Part shown: one piece after another, positions 60,150 through 64,000 of the stretch | How the letters are laid out: each line of letters starts with the position of its first letter | Position numbering within the stretch: position 1 is the stretch's first letter | Origin: Trifolium pratense | Taxonomy: Eukaryota > Streptophyta > Magnoliopsida > Fabales > Fabaceae | Reading direction: 5' to 3' | Assembly (NCBI RefSeq): GCF_020283565.1 | Contig: NC_060065.1 | Coordinates: 29,190,409-29,254,408 of the forward strand | DNA length: 64,000 nt | Translations under genes and position numbers: made by a program | The notes under the pieces: generated by a model | Database searches by the model: none | Seen by the model: only the letters and a program-made list of their open reading frames with translations | What the model was told of the DNA's origin: nothing

Positions 60150-61133
60150 TGTTGTACTCAACGCTTCACCACTATAATACACTTTTAATGCGTGAATCAA
60201 TGATCCAACATCCAATAGCGCATACACAAGGAATAATAAACTAAACAAACTGAAAGAAAATTAACACAGTAATTTGTTAACCCAGTTCAGCATAAGCCTA
60301 CTCTGGGGGATACCAATCCAGGAGTGAATCCACTATGATAGTATTAGTTTGAAGCCCTCAATAAACTTCCCGTTTATGACTTCTCACCTAATCACCACCC
60401 GTGCTATATTCTACCTAAGACACACCTAGGTATGAAAACCTCCGCTCACCTCCTCTTGACCACAGCCACTGTGATCGTACAATACTAGATTTAATAAGTG
60501 AAGACACAATTCATAAAACACTCACACCACTTCCGTGCTTAAAAGCTTTGGAATGGTATACACACACTATCTCCTTGCTTAGAAGCTCCAGAGATATTAC
60601 AATGCACAAACACACAGTTCCTAGTCTAGTGGAAAATCAACACAAGACTTAGAACACAATAGACACAATACTAAAACCTAAACTCACGCTTTGTAAGACT
60701 CAATTCTGGTTTCAGTGACTTGAATAATGGTGTTAACATTCTTTAAATAACCTTCACTAGCACAGGCTAGGTCTTCAATTAGGCTTCAATAGCACAGCAT
60801 GATTAAAGGTTCCTTCAAGGAATAATCTTCAATTAAAATGTTTTGTTTCCTTAACTTGAAGATCTGATTAGCAACCAAAACTTGATCACGAGATCCATTA
60901 TTAATTATACGTGACAGCGCTCCTTATCACAAACGAACATTTATTATGGATTCCATATTTAGAACTTAGGCGCGAGATCTCAACATACACAAGTCCGGCC
61001 TACTGGATGTGGTATCCAATGTTGAAGCATTGTACCGAACATCTTGCTTATACTGGATGGTGGAAGCGTGTAGTTCCACATCAAGAAGAATCACATGTTT
61101 TAGCAAAATGAGGCCAACCATACAACGCCAACA
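60150..61133 (-). repeat. 3' LTR of a SIRE/Maximus-type Ty1/copia element (984 bp)
   Basis: On the minus strand it starts TGTTGGCGTTGTATGG right after the polypurine tract AAAGGGGGAGAT and ends GAGTACAACA, so the ends form TGTTG/CAACA. The 'ccagagtaggcttatgctga' and 'actgggttaacaaattactg' text is typical of SIRE-like LTRs. The matching 5' LTR lies beyond the window. Confidence 0.8.
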
Positions 61134-61838
61134 ATCTCCCCCTTTGGCAATTTTTGGCTAAAACATCCTAAGATTATTTCAACCTTTCTAGAGAGATACA
61201 CAAGCTACCTTTCTTCAACTCAACATAGGCACACAGTCATGAAGTAAAGTAGAACAGTTTAACATGCTTGTTTTAATAACCCCTCATATAAAAATAGCAT
61301 ATTTATCATGTATCAAATTAGAACTTCAGAGGCATGCAACAGCGGAAGGACAAGCACAAGTAGCCTCACAGGAATTTGCCAATAGAGAGTATAAGATTCT
61401 CATAAAAGAAACACTGGGGAAAATTCCCTTAAAGCTGAGAAAAATAAATTCTCAGGAACAGAAGATGCTTCAACATGCAGTAGCACATTGTGTGCTAAGA
61501 AAAAAAACTATTGCTCCCCCTCAAAAGTAGAATCGGGTACCAAATTCATCTTACTCCCCCTTAATTCATGCATAGGATTATTCAGATGATCCAGCATCTG
61601 ATGGCACATCATAGCTCAGCATCTATTTATGGCATACAATAACTACTCCCCCTTTTTAGCCACAAAATAGACAAAATGGGAACTGCAGAAAATAGTATCC
61701 AAAAGCAGTGCAGATAGTTGCAGAACAGAAAGTGCAGACAAAATATTACAAACCATGCACACTAGGTGCTAAATTCAGGACTTCAGCCCACAGACATGCA
61801 AAACAAAAAAAAAAAATCCAAATAACGAAACAACAGAA
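61134..61838 (-). mobile_element. 3' untranslated part of the SIRE-type element with several polypurine tracts
   Basis: Four AGGGGGAG-type tracts (minus strand) occur at about 61134-61145, 61514-61521, 61553-61562 and 61646-61653. The first adjoins the LTR and is the functional one. No ORF is supported. Confidence 0.65.
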
Positions 61839-63446
61839 TTACACAGAAGCACTTGGGGAGGAATCACTTTCTTCTCCTTCAGCATCTGAGTCAGCTTCTT
61901 CTTCACCACTAGTACCATCATCACCTGCATCAGCTGCTTGAACTGCAGCCTCTTCAACCCTGAGAGCATGTATCATCCTTTCAAACTGCAACTTCTTTTC
62001 ATCTAGCTCCTTACAGTTTGCTTCCAGCATAGCAATCATCTCCTTCCTTGTCATAGGAGTGTCAGCAGCAGCATTTGATGGTCCAACAATATCTGGAGCA
62101 TGCTGTTTACTGTACAGCTTCTGATGAATGGCCAGAGGAGTTGCCCTTTTCTTAGCAGACTCACCCTCATGCCTTATATTAGGATGTTGGGACAAGATGA
62201 TGTCACAGATCAAAGTTGGGAATGCAATGGGTTGCTTGGTGACAGAGGTCTTAGCATGCTGCACAACTTGATTGAAAATATATAGACCAGCATTAAATTT
62301 TGTACCAGTACCAATCATATAAATGATCTTACCCAGATTTGTTGCAATGTCAGATGCATGTGTAGTAGGAACCCAGTTGACAGATGCAATACGATTTAAA
62401 ATGGCATACTTTTGGGTTAGCTTGACTGCAGGTACCTTCTCCTTCTTGGGCCAGGTTTTCACTTTTTCAGCTGTGATAGTTTTGCAGACCACATTGTCAG
62501 ATACCTCTATGTCAGGATGAGGATCATCAGCATTACCCAACACCTTGTTGATCACACTTGGAGAGAATGTCACACATTTTCCTCGAACATATACCTTCTG
62601 AAATTCTTTGTCCAAGGGATTGTCACAACCTATAGGAATGTTGACAACAAACTCCCTAACCAGCTTCTCATAGCAAGACCCTAAGCCCCACACAGTTTTG
62701 ATCAATCCAGCATCATTGATCAAGTTCACAATCTCTTCACACTCTAGAATATCCTTGCCTAGTTCCCTTTCCAAGGCCAATCTTCTTCTGCATATTATTC
62801 CCCATCGTTGAGCATAAGATGGAAGATGAAATGAGACATTGTCACAAGGGAAATCTTCAGTGTCAGGAGCAGCAGCTTGAGACATGGCCTTCTTAGCAGA
62901 CATAGCCTTCTTAGCAGGAGGCTTGATGCTTGAGTCATCCTTTTCAGCTTCAAAATCAGAGTCACTTGATGGTGCACTCTTCCTTTTCAGCACACCCTTT
63001 TTCTTTTCAGGAGGAGGTATAGGCTTGCTCCATCCTTTCTTAGGACCATACTTAACAGGCTTCAGAGTAGTGTCCTTTGTTTTCTTGGTGACAACAGGGG
63101 TAGTGGTAACAGCAGGTGCAGGTGTAGTGGTCCTGCTTCTCAGTCTTCTTCCAATTCCCTTCTGAGTAGGTGGAGGTTGCAGATCTTCTTCAGAAGGAAC
63201 TTCATCAACATCCACTATGTTCTGTTCTTCATTGGTGGTTTTCTCAGAATCCTCACCAGCTTCACTCTCTGGCTCAGAATCAGCCACATGTTCAGGAGTA
63301 CTTTCTTTGTTTACTTCCTCTTCAGTGGAAGCTTCAGTATTAGATCCACTACCAAACGACCCAGTGGCAGTGTTAGCATGTGGGCTAGACCCTCCTTTGG
63401 ATGCTTCAACATCCTTCTCAGCATCAGTTGGTATAGAGGGTGAAGG
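61839..63446 (-). CDS. Env-like ORF of the SIRE-type copia element, 5' end cut by another LTR
   Basis: The frame is open on the minus strand from the junction near 63446 to a stop at 61839, over 530 codons with no usable start inside the first part. It has a Ser/Glu/Asp-rich N-terminal region, basic Pro/Lys-rich stretches (RRLRSRTTTP, KKKGVLKRK), a folded core with YAQRWGIICRRRLALE and YVRGKCVTFSPSVINKVLG, a C-terminal coiled coil (ANCKELDEKKLQFERMIHAL) and an acidic Ser-rich end. The core is the plant 'envelope-like / putative plant transposon protein' family found after pol in SIRE elements; its function is unproven. No stop or frameshift occurs in the part seen, so the element was recently intact. 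Upstream codons (VFTPSPSIPTD) are cut at about 63446. Confidence 0.75.
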   Translation of the reverse strand, partial: PSPSIPTDAEKDVEASKGGSSPHANTATGSFGSGSNTEASTEEEVNKESTPEHVADSEPESEAGEDSEKTTNEEQNIVDVDEVPSEEDLQPPPTQKGIGRRLRSRTTTPAPAVTTTPVVTKKTKDTTLKPVKYGPKKGWSKPIPPPEKKKGVLKRKSAPSSDSDFEAEKDDSSIKPPAKKAMSAKKAMSQAAAPDTEDFPCDNVSFHLPSYAQRWGIICRRRLALERELGKDILECEEIVNLINDAGLIKTVWGLGSCYEKLVREFVVNIPIGCDNPLDKEFQKVYVRGKCVTFSPSVINKVLGNADDPHPDIEVSDNVVCKTITAEKVKTWPKKEKVPAVKLTQKYAILNRIASVNWVPTTHASDIATNLGKIIYMIGTGTKFNAGLYIFNQVVQHAKTSVTKQPIAFPTLICDIILSQHPNIRHEGESAKKRATPLAIHQKLYSKQHAPDIVGPSNAAADTPMTRKEMIAMLEANCKELDEKKLQFERMIHALRVEEAAVQAADAGDDGTSGEEEADSDAEGEESDSSPSASV

Positions 63447-64000
63447 TGTGAAAACACAAGAAGGGGGGGTTGAATTGTGTTTTAGCTAAGTTAAAACTTT
63501 TTCAAGTTCTTAACTCAACTACGTTAGCAGCGGATAAATAACACAAATAATAACAAGAGAGAGAGAGAGAGATCACACAAGCAATTTATACTGGTTCCTC
63601 TCACAAAACGAGAGTAGTCCAGTCCCCTTGCACTTCCAAGGGATTTCACTATAATCACACAAGATTACACCTGCTCAAGCACACAAGCAAGAGACTTCTC
63701 AACAATGCTCAAGCACACAAGCTTAAGACTTCACACTTAAGCACACAAGCTTAAGAATTCACACTTAAGCACACAAGCTTAAGTTTCCTCAAGTAATAGT
63801 AAAGTATATGAAAATATACAAATGCTCTTAGATGAACCTAAAGAGAGCAAATACGAATAGTACAGAGTATTTGACTAAAGTGCAAAAACACTTAACAGAG
63901 GTTCAGAGCTTGTATATCACAAAGTTCAGAGGTTGTTCAGCACACGTTCAATCCTTAATAAAATTGTATATGTTGTAGCTGATTCTTCTAGTATATATAC
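63447..64000 (+). repeat. Start of another LTR (probably copia), inserted in the env-like ORF
   Basis: It starts TGTGAAAACACAAGAAGGGG followed by GGGTTGAATTGTG, a common legume LTR opening. It contains a GA microsatellite (63557-63573), 'gagagtagtccagtcccctt' and a 28-30-base tandem repeat, CACACTTAAGCACACAAGCT-like (about 63670-63785, about four units). It runs off the window end, so its strand and class cannot be fixed. Confidence 0.6.

Noticed and set aside
63660..63790. Possible CRISPR-like repeat array
   Set aside because: Units of about 28-30 bases are adjacent with no unique spacers and lie in a plant LTR; this is a simple tandem repeat.

Overview
The window looks like nuclear DNA of a dicot plant, most likely a legume of the Medicago/Trifolium group. 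Supporting signs are five-exon genes with GT-AG introns, AT-rich introns, a Maximus/SIRE-type copia element with an env-like ORF, Tekay-like and Athila/Tat-like gypsy elements, and abundant hAT, CACTA, Helitron and SINE insertions. The taxon is an inference from repeat style, not from a marker gene. A run of 50 N at 49683-49732 is an assembly gap.

Layout. (1) 1-9736 is nested retrotransposons: a gypsy element with 2.1-kb LTRs and a non-coding interior (1-6456) sits inside the 3' part of an Athila/Tat-like element (6457-9736). (2) 9999-41240 is a tandem array of short-chain dehydrogenase/reductase (SDR) genes of the neomenthol dehydrogenase / salutaridine reductase type, all on the + strand with the same five-exon plan. 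Copies 1 (9999-12655) and 5 (31588-35840) are intact. Copy 2 lost its ATG. Copy 3 keeps only exons 1-2. Copy 4 has a hAT MITE in exon 2. Copy 6 has a one-base deletion in exon 5. Copy 7 is a 180-bp exon-5 relic. Introns and spacers carry a 4.56-kb CACTA element with captured exons, hAT elements of 961 and 800 bp, a Tourist-like MITE and SINEs. (3) 43025-47358 is a large imperfect palindrome with arms of about 1.9 kb and a 28-bp loop, built from a decayed relative of the gene in region 4. (4) 53063-55404, minus strand, is a seven-exon gene for a PHD-finger / GNAT acetyltransferase of the IDM1 type, with every splice phase consistent (371 aa). (5) 57618-64000 is again repeats: a hAT-like end, an Athila/Tat-like LTR with a Helitron in its U3, the 3' LTR and env-like ORF of a SIRE-type element (minus strand), and another LTR that starts at about 63447 and runs off the window.

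The working genes are probably the two intact SDR reductases (NADPH-dependent reduction of terpenoid, alkaloid or similar carbonyls; substrate not readable here) and the IDM1-like chromatin protein. The two most notable structures are the SDR array, which records duplication, unequal crossover and four kinds of gene death, and the palindrome, whose transcript would be a long hairpin related to the nearby IDM1-like gene. All coordinates and exon joins were read by eye; no alignment or database search was run.
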